A stretch of DNA of 61,291 nt from Pleurotus djamor. Its lineage: Eukaryota > Basidiomycota > Agaricomycetes > Agaricales > Pleurotaceae. The stretch is taken from contig JAPEVF010000090.1 of assembly GCA_029747585.1 (NCBI GenBank), positions 1 through 61,291 of the forward strand, written 5' to 3'. The notes beneath the pieces were generated by a model, which was given only the letters and a program-made list of their open reading frames with translations, was not told the origin of the DNA and did not search any database. This document shows positions 1-13,846 of this stretch, piece by piece; within the stretch, counting starts at the first letter, position 1, and the number at the start of each line of letters is the position of its first letter. Position numbers and translations under genes: made by a program.

Positions 1-1661
<1,661 letters not shown>

Positions 1662-1907
1662 CGACCATCAATATACGCATGCCCTACTCATGATTTCGTT
1701 CACTCTGTATATACAAGGTCCACTGTTCTAGCATAATTTTGATTATCTCCCGAGAGTAGGTAGTCTCTTGGATACGACCATACCCTTCGTTCAACCACAT
1801 TCGAACCCTGCGAGACGTAAATTTAGGCGCTTATGTATTTGTTCCTTCTTTACCAATTTTTTCCACCATAAAATCGCGGTAACGTTCCACTGTCCAGCCA
1901 AAGTGAG

Positions 1908-3191
1908 ATGTCGCGATACCGCGGGGATCGCGTGTCTGCCCCAGGGAATTTATCCAACTCCATGCGTGATAATTATGGCGAATTTGGGGTGGACGAGGTT
2001 CGCAACGTGCTTTCTTCAGTTTTGTCTCTGATCGTTGATGATGATATCCTTGCGTCATAGTATTATCGCAAAGTCGGTGCGACGTACTCAAACCCCCATT
2101 TTCCTGGAGTAAAAGCGTGTATTTTCCATTGGTTGAATGAGTATGTCGTTCTTTGTGTCATCGCGAGCCAACTCTGAGTCTTGGTTGGTTCGTCTTGTTA
2201 GATGGTACCTACATGGCATGGGAACGGACACAGACGAGCTTTGTATGAGTGGCCCAACGATACTTGATCTCGCTTGTGGTTAGTCGTTTAGTGTCAAGCA
2301 CTTTGGAAACGTAAAAAGATCCAACTTTCTACAGGAAGGTCGGCTGTTGACATTTTCGAACGTGTCTTGATATCAGTAACACTAAACGTCGAACATGTAG
2401 TGGTGAGGTGACGATATCCGTGCTAGAATGGTGGCAACTTGGCAAAGCATCTGGGCTTTCAGGACGCCCAGAAACCGCAACACCAATTCCAAAAGTCCAA
2501 CTTCGGAAGAAAGGACTGGTCCCCCCGCCTCTGCCGCAGACTATGGAACCGCCGAAAATTTTGGCAACCGACCCAGTAAGGCAGCAGCCTTTATGTTAAA
2601 CCTAAGCGTCGCTCATATGCGTAGTATACAGCAACAGCTTACCAGAGCCGTACACTGAGAACTTGTGCATCCCTTTCGTTTCGCGATGTTGCAGAAGGAG
2701 AGTTACCTTCTCCGTCCACAGCGCTAATCCACAGGATAGATATCGGAGCTGAGGCGAACAACCCCGGCGCAGAGGCAGAAGATACCTCTAACGACCCCAC
2801 CTCGGAGTCTAGCCACCTGGAAATGGTTATCTGTTCATTCGCCCTCCACCTCGTCGAAAGCCCGTCTGAACTTTTCGCACTCCTCTGGGAACTCAGCACG
2901 AAATCTAAATGGCTTGTTGTGATTGCTCCACATAAGAAGCCAGAAGTAAGCTTTACTTATGCTTATGGATCAATGCCGGGCATATATCTAAGTTACCCTT
3001 TTTTAGATTAAGGAAGGCTGGGGATGGATGAAGTGGAATACGGTAGAATGGGGACGATGTGACATATCGGACCACAGAAACGATGTTCTTCATGATAGGT
3101 CTGTCCGAATACGAACATAGCCTTCATTTCATCAGCTAATTAGCCTTCTCAAAGGGTACATTGTCGTATTTTTCGAAGTTGTAATGTGTAA
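1908..3191 (+). CDS. Class I SAM-dependent methyltransferase, substrate unknown
   Basis: Exons read as 1908-1997, 2061-2140, 2202-2278, 2335-2338, 2401-2575, 2625-2945, 3007-3098 and 3155-3191. The protein opens MSRYRGDRVSAPGN. Motif I (LDLACGSGEV) is complete only if the 4-base exon 2335-2338 is included. A later strand, EMVICSFALHLVES, fits motif IV, and SKWLVVIAPHKKPE fits the post-motif beta strand. The C-terminus HCRIFRSCNV follows the last intron. It looks like a conserved fungal methyltransferase of unassigned substrate. The middle carries a Pro-rich insertion that is low in conservation. It starts about 250 bases after PKC1. The fold is confident; the function is not known. Confidence 0.75.
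2335..2338 (+). other. 4-nt microexon in methyltransferase gene
   Basis: Four bases, gaag, are flanked by an upstream intron (2279-2334, ending ctacag) and a downstream intron (2339-2400, starting gtcggc and ending atgtag, with an actaaac branch-like site). Without them no reading frame joins the two large exons; with them the junction encodes ACGSGEV, the SAM-binding loop. Confidence 0.7.
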
Positions 3192-3280
3192 AAGAACTCG
3201 CTCTAAAGACTCCATACCCCTAACGCGACCACATTGTGACTCTGACTCACTTGCGAGCTCCTGACTTCTAACCATTACCA

Positions 3281-4311
3281 ATGGGTCAATACTTCCTCAT
3301 GCAAGTTATTGGGTCGCTTTGCTGAACGAGCTGCCCAACTAATCTGCTCCCACAACTGGTAGTGCCAGTCTAGACAAGCAGCAAACCACTGGTCATCTAG
3401 GAAAATGGGGAGAGTTTGGCGATGATGCAGGTGTATCTAAATGGATAACCGCGTACGATGCCACCAAAGATTGTGAAGAGTTCTTGCAAACGACGCACCA
3501 GACATTCAGGTAGCGTTCCACTTTACTATGCTTCCTCGATTCAGGGCTTATCCGGGCTGCCTCCAGGCCTCGACGCGCTACTTCGATTAGTGATCTAGGC
3601 GACCTCAGCAAGTTACCTCCTGAGATGATCAGCCGCATCTTTGAGAACATGACGTCTACCACGAGCATCGCCACGATGGCCGCGAGTAATTCCCAACTAT
3701 TCGTGTTCGCATACCCTTTTCTCGCTAAAAGGGCTCGGGAATACCTCTCGTCTTGGGCATACACCAGGATCATCTGTATTGGTGACAACGCTGACAAGCT
3801 CCCCGAAGGTTGTGTGTCAGCGGATGAATGGTACCATCTCCAGGAGATGGTAGATGACGGTTATGAACGTTGTGAAGGCTCAATCCTTTACTTGGCCGCT
3901 CAGGAGCGTTTCCCTCGCGTCTCCAAAGAACCCTTTGCGAAGCACCCAGACACATCCCACAGGCCAAGTTGGGCAAGTAGGGAGGATACATACAGATACA
4001 AATCGCTTACCAGCTCCTGGAACATGGATGATTTCATCAAAGAGATGGCGTCGAAGGTTATGATCAACGTAACAAGGAAAGAGTATGTGAAGGAAACCGA
4101 TAAAGTGACCTTCGAATATTGTCTTTCGCCTATGATTGTCTGGGGATATGACGACGAAGAAGAGGAACGTGGGCCATGGGCCGGAGACCGCCTCGCAATT
4201 GTGTCATCGGAGAAATTTGAAGCCCAAGTCAAGGACGAAGAGGGTGAATGGGTCGACGTAACTACGAAGGCAGAAGCTCGACAAGAAAAGTTCAGGGAGT
4301 GGTATAATTAG
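3281..4311 (+). CDS. F-box-like basidiomycete family protein, copy 1
   Basis: Exons 3281-3312, 3369-3509 and 3567-4311. The first exon gives MGQYFLMQVIG and the second LDKQQTTGHLGKWGEFG, an N-terminus I recall from many agaricomycete proteins of unknown role. An F-box-like stretch follows (DLSKLPPEMISRIFENM), then NSQLF and the hallmark RGPWAGDRLAIV near the C-terminus. Two more members lie in this window, at 28846-29889 and 35995-37027. All three share the intron position before a P-x-R-x-A/Q motif and the GPWAGD motif. F-box proteins normally recruit substrates to SCF ubiquitin ligases, but this role is inference and the F-box is weak. The acidic loop DDEEEERGPW is special to this copy. Confidence 0.7.
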
Positions 4312-4350
4312 GTTTTGAATGTACAATATACTCGATTCGTGACATGTATA

Positions 4351-5861
4351 TCAAATGAAGATTTGCTCTAAACTCTTTCGAACGTCTTGATTGAATCCCT
4401 TCCCAATGAATACCACCTTCCCCTCATCCGGAATCCCTACGATCTCGCCAGCCACCTTTTCAATTTCGTACATGCTGCGCACCCCTTGTAGTACATATTG
4501 CGCACCGGATTGCAACGAGAACAGGCCTTTGCACCGAAGGACCTCAATCTTATCGACACCGCCTTGATTAGGGAGTACTCCATCCCAAAGAACACTCCGA
4601 ATCCACTCGTCGAGCCTATCAAATTGGGCCTGGGTGAGTACAGGGCAAGAGGCTTGGATGCTTGATATTCCTCGCTTCTCGTAGTGCGTCCCATGGTGGT
4701 GGTCGTCTTTTGTGCAATTATCTCCATCGACGTGGTTGTGTGAGTGTATGTTCACCATGCGGACATCAGGCCCAGAGGTATACGCTTTGAGATCAAGGAT
4801 GTACTTGAGGTCAATCTCCGAGCGAACGGTAGTGTACACTGGAGCGGCGGGGTTGACACTGAAGATGATGTCTTTCAGATCGTCGACTTCCGATTTTGGG
4901 ACCAGGTCGGTTTTGTTCAGAAGGATAACATCAGCGCATCCTATCTGTCGAAGACTCTCGCCGATCCCATCGACGGCGTGGTCTTCTTCTAGTTGCTACA
5001 CTTCAAGGATAAGATATGATGCATCCCATGGGAAGGACGCATTCAAACCTTCTTGCCAAAAACAGCATCGACAACACACACTACACCGTCGAGGACGATA
5101 TCGTGCCCCAGGCCCATGGCAAACTCTTCATTGTACCAGAACATGGAGGCTATGGGGCCTAAACGGTAGTTCATATCTATGAGCGCCAACACTAGATATT
5201 GTAATCTCGAATTTACCTGGGTCAGCTAGGCCAGTGGTTTCAAGAAGGATGTAATCGAATGCTCCCTTCTTTTGCATCAATTTTTCGATTGCTGCCACGC
5301 CGGTGTCCTTAATGCTACAGCAAAGACAGCCGTTGGCAAGCTCAAGGAATTCTTCTGATCGTTCCGAAGGATGTTCTCCAGTGCCGACATTTATAGTACG
5401 GGCTGGCGAAACTTGAATCAGTACGGCACGGCGCTATCGTGACGGCTTGCACCTACATTCAATGTCCTAAAGTCCAAGGGTGTGAACGTGAGCATTCATA
5501 CACTATCAACGCTTCCAGGTTGCGTACTGCAGTGTCTCCGAATTCATTCATGATCACAGCGATGCGGTATCCGTGTCTTTCAGTCAATATCCGTCTAAAT
5601 ATTTCGCGTGCCATTAAAATCGGCCTTTTCTGAAGCAGAGGAATAGTAGCTTACTGAAGCAACGTTGATTTCCCTGCCCCCAGGAAACCACTAATTATGG
5701 TGAGCGGTACTCGACTGCCTTGAGAAGTGGCAGCCGAAGTACTGGGAGTTTCGATCTCACTGTGGTCGATAAGATCCCTACACTTCCAAAGGGATTCAGT
5801 CAATGAGCTTTTTGATAGATGTACAAGCTTACGGGATATCGTCTTCGATATCCATGGTCAT
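4351..5861 (-). CDS. CobW/Zng1-type metallochaperone GTPase
   Basis: GTPase of the COG0523 group, which carries zinc or another metal to target enzymes. The first exon is short (ATG at 5861, [10 protein letters not shown]). Then come the P-loop [10 protein letters not shown], the strand [13 protein letters not shown], the family's metal motif GCLCCS (about 5310-5330) and [11 protein letters not shown]. The C-terminal CobW domain ends [16 protein letters not shown] His-rich loop, [10 protein letters not shown] followed by DDHHHGTH, sits between the GTPase and C-terminal domains and probably binds metal. Several short introns split the gene. It is head-to-head with DAD1, with 118 bases between the start codons. 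The metal is inferred from the family. Confidence 0.88.
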
Positions 5862-5979
5862 GGTCACTGTTGAAGTCAAGTGGCTCCAGTGGATCCGGAG
5901 CCTTGTGCCAAGCGTCCTAACACGACCAAACACATACCCCCTTGTTCATGAACCCGATCTGAACGCGACGCGTTGCAGA

Positions 5980-6334
5980 ATGCCTACGGATGAGGAGCCC
6001 ACGTTCTTCGATCGCGAACGCGACAGACTCGCAAAGGAGATCACCTCGGTATGTCTTTGATTCGGTGTTGCTACTAGATGCTAAACTGTCGTAGGGCTTT
6101 GAGGAACTTCTGTCGTCCTCCAATGGCCTGAACCGCAAGCTCGAAGAGGTTCTTGGAATGACCAAAGAATACGATACTATTGCATCTCTGTGGAATAGTT
6201 TTTACGAGCTCATGAAAGACTCGAATGCCCCTGAGGATACCCAGGATGGGGAAGGTGAAATTCGGGGGCTCCCAGGCACTGGAGGTCATATCGTAACATC
6301 GACCAACAAGAAGCCCAATGCGGATACTGCATAG
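5980..6334 (+). CDS. DAD1: DASH/Dam1 complex subunit Dad1
   Basis: Small subunit of the kinetochore DASH (Dam1) ring that couples chromosomes to spindle microtubules, found only in fungi. Exons 5980-6048 and 6095-6334 encode about 102 residues. The core matches Dad1: FFDRERDRLAKEITS joined to GFEELLSSSNGLNRKLEEVL, then TIASLWNSFYELM. The intron is 46 bases. The Gly-rich tail after residue 75 is poorly conserved. Start choice rests on the ATG just before the conserved Arg/Glu-rich helix and on the tight upstream gap. It shares its promoter region with the CobW-type gene. Confidence 0.88.
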
Positions 6335-6510
6335 TAAACTGTTCATTGGATAGGTACACGATGAGTGACTAATGCAATGAACCTCAGGATAAATATCACC
6401 CCATGTCCTTTAACACCGAAGACTGCTCCCTTTGCCACAGTTTCACTGTTCATTTCTTTCGGGGTCGAAGGCTTTGTACAGCGCGTATGGATACTTCGTG
6501 TCGCAGCCAA

Positions 6511-8678
6511 TCAAAGAATGTATATGAACCATGCACTCCGGTCGCCCAGTCCCTCTGGTTCTTCCTCCTTCGTTAAATGCCTCCTCATCTCCGCCTTTTT
6601 CTGATTTTCTCGCCATAACTGCCCAATGTTGACAATCGCGCAAATACCAAGACAAACTGAGCAAATTAAGAGGACTATTGTCGCAGTGGTATAGCGGGGC
6701 GGTGCAGACAGCGATCCGAGAAGCCACGTCGATAGGATTCCGCCCAGGTTGGTTGTCGTACATACCATCCCAATCGCCGCCGCCCGTCGTATCTGGGGAG
6801 CAGTGTTGTTAGCGGTCCATGTCGTATATGCCGGTGCGATGGTGCTGATTCCTGTGACGGTCAGGAAAAGGCTGCCGTACTGGACGGCGACGTTGTGTGA
6901 GCCTAGATTCCGTTTGTCAAGTGCAGGGTTGGCTCGCGAGTATGCTCCTACTCACCAAGATACATCGCGAAGCCTGTAGTAAGAAGGATAGAACAGAGGG
7001 TGACAACGAGCCCTCGACAGTGATGCTTGTCAGCCAGATATGAGGCCAAATTTAAGACTGTTTTATGGAGGTTAACTATACGTGACGATTGGGGCCGTGT
7101 CGACGCTCACCGACGAATGCTGCTGCATATGGCGGGACGGACAGCAGTTGAGCCCGAGTTGGGTTATGCACTAGTCCAAGGACAATTGAGGGAGCGAAGC
7201 TTATTGAACGAGGGAAATTAGCCCTCATAGAACGAAGGAAGGACGGGGGTCGCTCACTAGCTCAATGAATATAATATGATGCCTAAGGTGAGGATTAGGG
7301 TCGTTGTTGCGGACCAGTATGACCATGGATGTGATACGTACCATTGAAGACCGAAAGAACGGTGAGAATCCAAACGTGAGGTGATCGAAAGGCCTTTGCG
7401 ACTTCCTTCCAAGAAAATACATCCTTGGACTCATCCTCGCTGATAGCTCCATCTTCCTGTAGACAGTGCATAACATAATCCTTTTGCACATCAGAAAGCA
7501 ATGCACAATGTGTGGGTGACCGAGGGACCAAGATGAAACTAATCGCGCCGATAATTGTACTGAAAAGACCTTCCAGGATGAAAATCCATGCCCATCCTGG
7601 TCTATTCCCGATGCCATCCATCTTCATAATGGCAGCAGCGAGTAATCCACTGAAGGCTCCCGCCAATGATGCGGCTGAGAAAATGACAGACAAACTGACG
7701 TAGGTGTTTGAGATATCGAGTAGAGTGTGTATCGAGGTCACTTACCGACGCTGAAGTCGTGCGCGTGGATAAAATCGGGATAGATAGAGGACGATACCGG
7801 GAAGTAAACCACCTAGGGATGGAAAACCTTGAGGTTCGTTCGCGATGCCATGCTAAAGGTGAAACCTTCAAGTAGCCCAATGAAGAAACGGCATGCTAGT
7901 AGACCAGCGTAGCTATGTACAATTCCTAGAGACCACCTAAGATTAAATCCAGGAACCTTCGGGATAGGACCTACCTTGGAGGGTAGTAACAGCTCCCCAT
8001 GCAGTCAATAAGCCTGGCAACAGTATGTCGGGGCCAACTATCTGTAAGATGTCTTAGAGTCAGCAAACGGTTATAGAAACGTTATTTCTCTCTGAGAACT
8101 TACCTTGAGGATCAGATTCACAGGTATCTCAGCGGATAAGAAAGGTCTGCCGTATAGTGAGTGCCTGTTTAGTAGGCATTACATATATCCGGACGCACAT
8201 GAGAGTGACAGTGAGAGAGATACTATACTGTGGGGAAGCCTGAGTAAGTTCGAACCAAAAGAGGACAAGTTGTTTCCGTACTTGAGTATTACTCAGGTGC
8301 AAGTCTTCCTGCAATCCGGCAACACGAGCGTTTCCTATGTTCGTACGATCCTTTACATTGAACTGATCAAAGAAAAGTAGTTTGTTCGTCGAAGAAAGGC
8401 TTACCAGCCAGGAAAGTAGGTAAATCAAGGTCAGTATGCCGAGCTTTCTCGACGTCAGAAGCGAGAAAGTGAAATATTCCATAGGAAGGACCAACCACCC
8501 TAGACAAGATCGTACTCTCGGTCAGGATCCTCATCGGGAAGGTTGGAGAGGGACTCAACGATATATCCAATTTCAGCCAAGCTTTATCTAGTTCTCTTCT
8601 TTCGCTATCGCTCAAGGAGTGTACGCTCGAGGTACCAAGGGAGCCATCCTTTTCCTTGAAGTCAACAGACTTTTCCAT
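6511..8678 (-). CDS. MFS permease, Dal5-like anion:cation symporter family
   Basis: Major facilitator of the fungal ACS group (allantoate/nicotinate/vitamin-type permeases). Many short exons run from about MEKSVDFKEKDGSL (ATG at 8678; an in-frame ATG at 8723 is an alternative) to RSAWFIYIL at 6511. Recognisable pieces are ILTLIYLLSW, then DRTNIGNARVAGLQ after TM1, GIGNRPGWAWIFILEG, and FILVPRSPTHCALL in the central loop. The last helices include WLLGSLSAPPRYTTATIV. The RTNIGNA signature and the GWAWIFILEG segment place it in this family. Exact splice sites near TM1 are uncertain. Substrate cannot be told from sequence. Confidence 0.82.
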
Positions 8679-9104
8679 GGTTTCTTGGATGGGAAGGAAA
8701 GGGTGTGAGGCTGCCTCGCTCAAGCCTCAGACCCCATTTAAAGCATACCTAAGACAATGTATTAATAGTACACTCCTCCAGTGGGAAAACATACCCTTAC
8801 GCAGGGGAGAAAGGCGGTAAAAGTCGCTCATGCCAGTGAGTCATGAGTACTTTATCTATCTTGAGATGTTCAGGCAAAGCAGATCGCACAAGCTTCAACC
8901 TACTTTGAAAGGCACAGAGGCACAATGTTCGCGTATTTGAGTAGACCAGCCGCCGAACTTTCAACTTGCAAGGAAGCAAGCTTCAACAGGGGCGGTGGCG
9001 GAAATTAGGAGTCCCTGAGTGGCACCCCTTTTCCCTTGACTCAAAGTGCTTCGGATCCGCAACGCAACTTTTCCCTTGCTTTCGTCCTTATTGTGTTCAC
9101 CGAC
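8679..9104. other. Divergent promoter region MFS/EFL1
   Basis: About 430 bases between the two divergent start codons. No feature recognised. Confidence 0.5.
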
Positions 9105-12100
9105 ATGGAGGCCCCAGATCCTACCAATGTACGCATAATTACGACCATGGGCCACGTCGATCATGGAAAGACCACCTTAATGGACGCGTTGCTGGCCGCC
9201 AATAATATTATCTCTGCTCGGATGGCTGGAAAGCTTCGGTTCTTGGATAGTCGAGAAGACGAGCAAGAAAGAGGTATTACCATGGAAAGCAGCGCTGTCA
9301 CCTTGAAATTTCAAGTGGGCGAGCGGGGGAAAGATGGTGAAAGGTATATGAATCTGCATAGTGTTGACTTGGGACTGATGATGATACTGACAAGATTGGC
9401 CAAAACATATTTTATAAATATGATAGATACGCCAGGCCACGTTGATTTCTCTAGCGAGGTTTCTACCGCATCCCGATTGTGTGACGGTGCCCTCGTCCTG
9501 GTTGACGTCGTTGAAGGAGTCTGCACACAAGTAAGATCACTCCCTGACACCACCGATAATTCCTGACCTTTAACAGACCATAGCTGTTCTGAGACAAGCA
9601 TGGCATGATCGCCTGCGCCCTATCCTTGTTATCAACAAGTTTGATCGTCTCATCACAGAGCTCAAGCTCTCCCCCGTCGAAGCATACCATCACTTGTCGC
9701 GGCTCGTGGAACAGGTCAACGCTGTCATGGGGAGCTTTTTCGCTGGGGAACGTATGGAGGATGACTTAAGATGGCGGGAAGGCCGTGAGCAACGACTTGC
9801 TGAGCGTAAGGACGCCCTTGGCGGAGAAATTGACTCTTCGCTCGATGAAGAAGACTTTCAGGAAAAGGACGATGAGGATCTCTACTTTGCACCCGAAAGA
9901 GGCAACGTCATTTTTGCTTCGGCCTTCGATGGTTGGGGTTTCCGCGTAGGGAAATTTGCTCAGCTGTACTCGGCGAAGTTAGGCTTCAAAGAATCCACTT
10001 TGCGCCGGGTGCTTTGGGGTGACTTTTTCCTGGATCCGAAGACGAAGAAGGTGATAGGCTTCAAGCACTTGCGCGGCAGGGCGCTAAAGCCACTCTTTGT
10101 TCAATTCGTCCTCGAGAATATCTGGGCCATTTATGACGCCGTCTTGATCAACCCGTGAGCCTGGCTCATATCTTCCCTTCGAGTCGCAGGACTCACCTAT
10201 TTTTGTGCTAGTAATCCGGACAAAGTCACCAAGATTGTTACCTCGCTTGGGTTGAAGCTCTTGCCAAGAGACCTGAAATCCAAAGACTCTCGGAACCTCA
10301 TCTACTTGATATTTTCGCAATGGCTCTCGCTGTCAACCTGCATCATTCAAAGTGCTATCGACATCGTACCCTCGCCCTCGACTGCACAGGCCGTTCGGGT
10401 CCCAAAAATCATATACCCCGACCTTCACCGAGATTCACAAGTGCAACCCAAGAATAAACTGGAAACGGACCTATTCTCTTGCAACTATGGTGACGATGCG
10501 TACGTTTCAGCGTATGTTAGTAAAATGTTTGCTGTATCGTCCAAAGACTTGCCAGAGAACAAGAAGAAGCCCTTGAGCGCCGAGGAAATGCGAAGTCGGG
10601 CTAAAGCTGCTAGAGAAGCGCGACAAGCTGGCACGCCCACCCCGGCCCCAACTGCAGAGCTCAACGACTTATCACTCGAAGGGGGTGAAGAATCTGAGCC
10701 TGTTGTACCTGATGGTGAAGCCCTGCTTGGATTCGCTCGACTGTACTCTGGTACCCTTCGCCCTGGTGTTACACTATATGCGATACTCCCAAAGTACGAC
10801 GCGACTCTGGGACCAAAACACCCTCAGAATAGCAAATACATCACATCCGTGACCGTGGAGGCGTTGTATATAATGATGGGTCGCGAGTTGACCTCTGTGG
10901 AAAGCATCCGTGCAGGGAACACTTTTGCTATCAAAGGCCTCGAAGGCAAGGTTTGGCGGAGCGCTACCCTATGTGCCCCAGGTGACGTTGGGATCGATCC
11001 GTTGAGTGAATCATCAGACTACATTATCAACCTAGGTGGTGTCAATCGTTCGGTAAGTTTTGCATTGGGTGTACCGTGATTACGTCTTGCTAACTTCAGA
11101 TTTTAGGCACCCCCAATTGTGCGGGTGGCCTTGGAACCAGAGAAACCAGCTGACATCCAGAAGTTGCTTGACGGACTCAAGTTGCTCAGTCAATCAGACC
11201 CTTGTGTCGAGACGTTCCAACAACCCTCAGGAGAGCATGTCATTGTCACCGCAGGCGAGCTCCACTTAGAGGCAAGCCCGTTTTTCTCCCTCCTTCGTCT
11301 CTGACTTACCTATTACAATTCCTTCGCTATAGCGTTGTCTGAAGGATCTCCGAGAGCGATTCGCTCAGATAGATATTCACGTTTCGAAACCGATCGTACC
11401 CTTTCGTGAGACGGCTGTGCGTGCCCCAGGTGAATAACTCCGTTCGCAAGACACCATGTTACATCTGACAAAGGACAGACATGGCACCGCCAAAGACACC
11501 TGGCGCTCCTAGAGGGACTATCCGCGGAGCTAGCTCTCAAGATGTTGTCACGTTTACGATTCGTGCTCGGCCTATGCCACGCCCCATTCTCGATTTTATC
11601 CTTCAGAATCACACTACTATACAACGACTTCATAGCAATCAAGCATCCACCGACACCACTGGCGACGCCATCGGAGATGGGCAGACACCCGATGATAACG
11701 CTGATGTACGTATCCACGGTGATATTGACAGAGAGCCAAGTGTCCCAGTAGAACGCTTTTGGGATGCTCTTCAAGAGGTGTGTCAGGCGGCTGGTGAGGA
11801 ATGGAAAGGCCTTACAGACAAGATATGGGCATTTGGTCCGCGCAACTCGGGTGGTTGTGTCCTTGTAGACGCTAGGGGTGGATCGTCGTGTCATTCGTCA
11901 GTGTTTCCGTTATGAAGTTTTTCTTCCGATTTGACACCTTGCTCTGCATTTTTAGGTTGAAAGAACGTTTGATGGGGCAAAAATCCGAGAGTCAGGGGTT
12001 GGACAAGTTCATGGAAGATTTTGAGAACCACATAGGTACCGGGTTCCAGCTGGCGACGCTTCAAGGACCTCTGTGTGCTGAGCCCGTAGAGGGATTGGTG

Positions 12101-12898
12101 TATTACCTCGAGCGCTTGGAGATTGATAAAGAGAAGGTCGATCAAGAGATAGGTACGCCGCGTCCTTTTGTGGGACGGAGTGCATTTTGATCATCAGTTA
12201 CACAGAGCAGAACCGCATGGCCCAAGTCAATGGTTCATTGATATCCGCCGTTCGAGATGCTTGTCGTAACGGTCTGCTGGACTGGTCTCCGAGACTTATG
12301 CTAGCGATGTATGCCTGTGACATCCAAGCTTCAAGTGAGGACGGACGTTTCTAAACATATTACCTCATAGATGATCTAACTTTATATTTCTCCTGTAGCG
12401 GATGTCTTGGGCAAAGTTTACGCCGTTGTCGCTCGACGTCGGGGACGAATTGTTGCGGAAGAGATGAAGGAGGGGACATCGTTCTTCACTGTATCTGCAC
12501 TGCTACCCGTGGTCGAAAGTTTCGGCTTTGCTGATGGTAAGTCGGCTCACGTCCTTCTCGTTCTATCACCCCTAATCCCTCGCCAAAGAAATCCGCAAGC
12601 GAACTTCAGGGGCTGCAAGTCCGCAACTGATATTCAGTGGGTACGTCTGTGATGNATATCAATGCGTCGAGCAACCCGAAGTATACTCAAGTCTTCATCA
12701 ACCAATAGCTATGAGTTACTTGACCAAGACCCATTCTGGGTTCCGACAACGGAGGAAGAGCTAGAAGACCTGGGCGAAAAATCGGATCGGTCGAATATTG
12801 CGAAAGGTTACGTGGATGGGGTCAGGGAGCGTAAAGGGATGTTCGTTGATCGCAAGATAGTCGAGTTTGCGGAGAAACAAAGAACACTGAAGCGGTGA
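9105..12898 (+). CDS. EFL1: Ribosome assembly GTPase Efl1/Ria1
   Basis: EF-2-like GTPase that, with Sdo1/SBDS, releases Tif6/eIF6 from late pre-60S subunits in the cytoplasm. The start [20 protein letters not shown] places G1 (GHVDHGKTT) close to the N-terminus. G2/G3 motifs are [10 protein letters not shown] and DTPGHVDF, G4 is NKFDRL and G5 is SAFDGWG. The acidic insertion [16 protein letters not shown] after G4 and a charged linker around 10550-10710 are typical differences from EF-2. Domains II to V follow, with exons split by short introns, and the protein ends [11 protein letters not shown]. One N lies near 12655 at an exon edge. With MRT4 and DOHH in the same window, it is one of three ribosome/translation genes. 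Confidence 0.93.
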
Positions 12899-13846
12899 AG
12901 GGATGGCGGCGGCGGTTCTACCATCATCAATGCATAAAATTATGTGCGTCCTTTCGTATATCAGGCTTGGAGATGTTTCTGANTCTTCCGATACGGGTTT
13001 AGTGTATATCCGTGTCAATGTTGGTTGATGAGTTGCGAAGAGTCGCTCCACGGAATGATATAAAAGTGTATAACCATACCAGCACACTTGGTCCGCCAGG
13101 ATCACGGCGGTCTGGGCATTTCTTTCCCATTGAGCAACCAATGCCAACCATAAGTGGGATATCTAGAACTAACCTAGGACAATCCGAGAAGTAACAATGG
13201 CGGGCGTTGGTGTGCTATAATCGGGTCCGTCGCTTAAAGATATTGACTAGTGATTCTGAGACGGTGTTGGACAAAGTTTGACCCGCCTTGAGGCGCAAAT
13301 TCCACCATCCTTGGCCCTAAATTGAAAATTTCCTCGGCACTCGCATGTTGGACTCGATATGTTATTCCTGGTGCATCATGATGGCATCAACGCGCTGCTG
13401 ATGCTGGTTTTTTTGCAAGACTGCACTGCTTCTACAAATCCTCCTGGGCCGCGGGACCACATTCCCCAGGGTTTGGTGACAGGAGTCATGGGTAAAAACC
13501 AGGAGAAACATCCATTTTTAGGCAACACAGATGAGAGGCAGGTACAGGGACCCAACATTTTCTGACGCGAAACAAAGTACAGAAGAAGAGTTGACCTCCG
13601 TAGCTGGAGGAACATATGCACAACAGTACTGGCAGTATAGTTTTCTCCGACATTGCGAAAAAAAANCACTGGCAGAGGAAAAACGCTAGAAGGAAGTCCT
13701 GACATTGAAGGCCGTGCTTATGTAATATATGAGGTCTGGGTGGACCAGCACCCTGCGATAATGTCCCTTCTTCTGCCCAGGACCGCTGCATCACTTCCTT
13801 CTCTCCTTCTCCTTCTTTTCAACCTTTACCTCACCTCGGAGCCTGC
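12899..13846. other. Intergenic, EFL1 to RasGEF
   Basis: About 950 bases. Short open frames only, none with recognisable domains. The last 50 bases before 13847 are CT-rich and fit the RasGEF leader. One N each near 12983 and 13666. Confidence 0.5.

Noticed and set aside
13359..13705. Small open frames on both strands between EFL1 and RasGEF
   Set aside because: No motif, no splice-linked partner, low-complexity runs and an N; looks like non-coding DNA.
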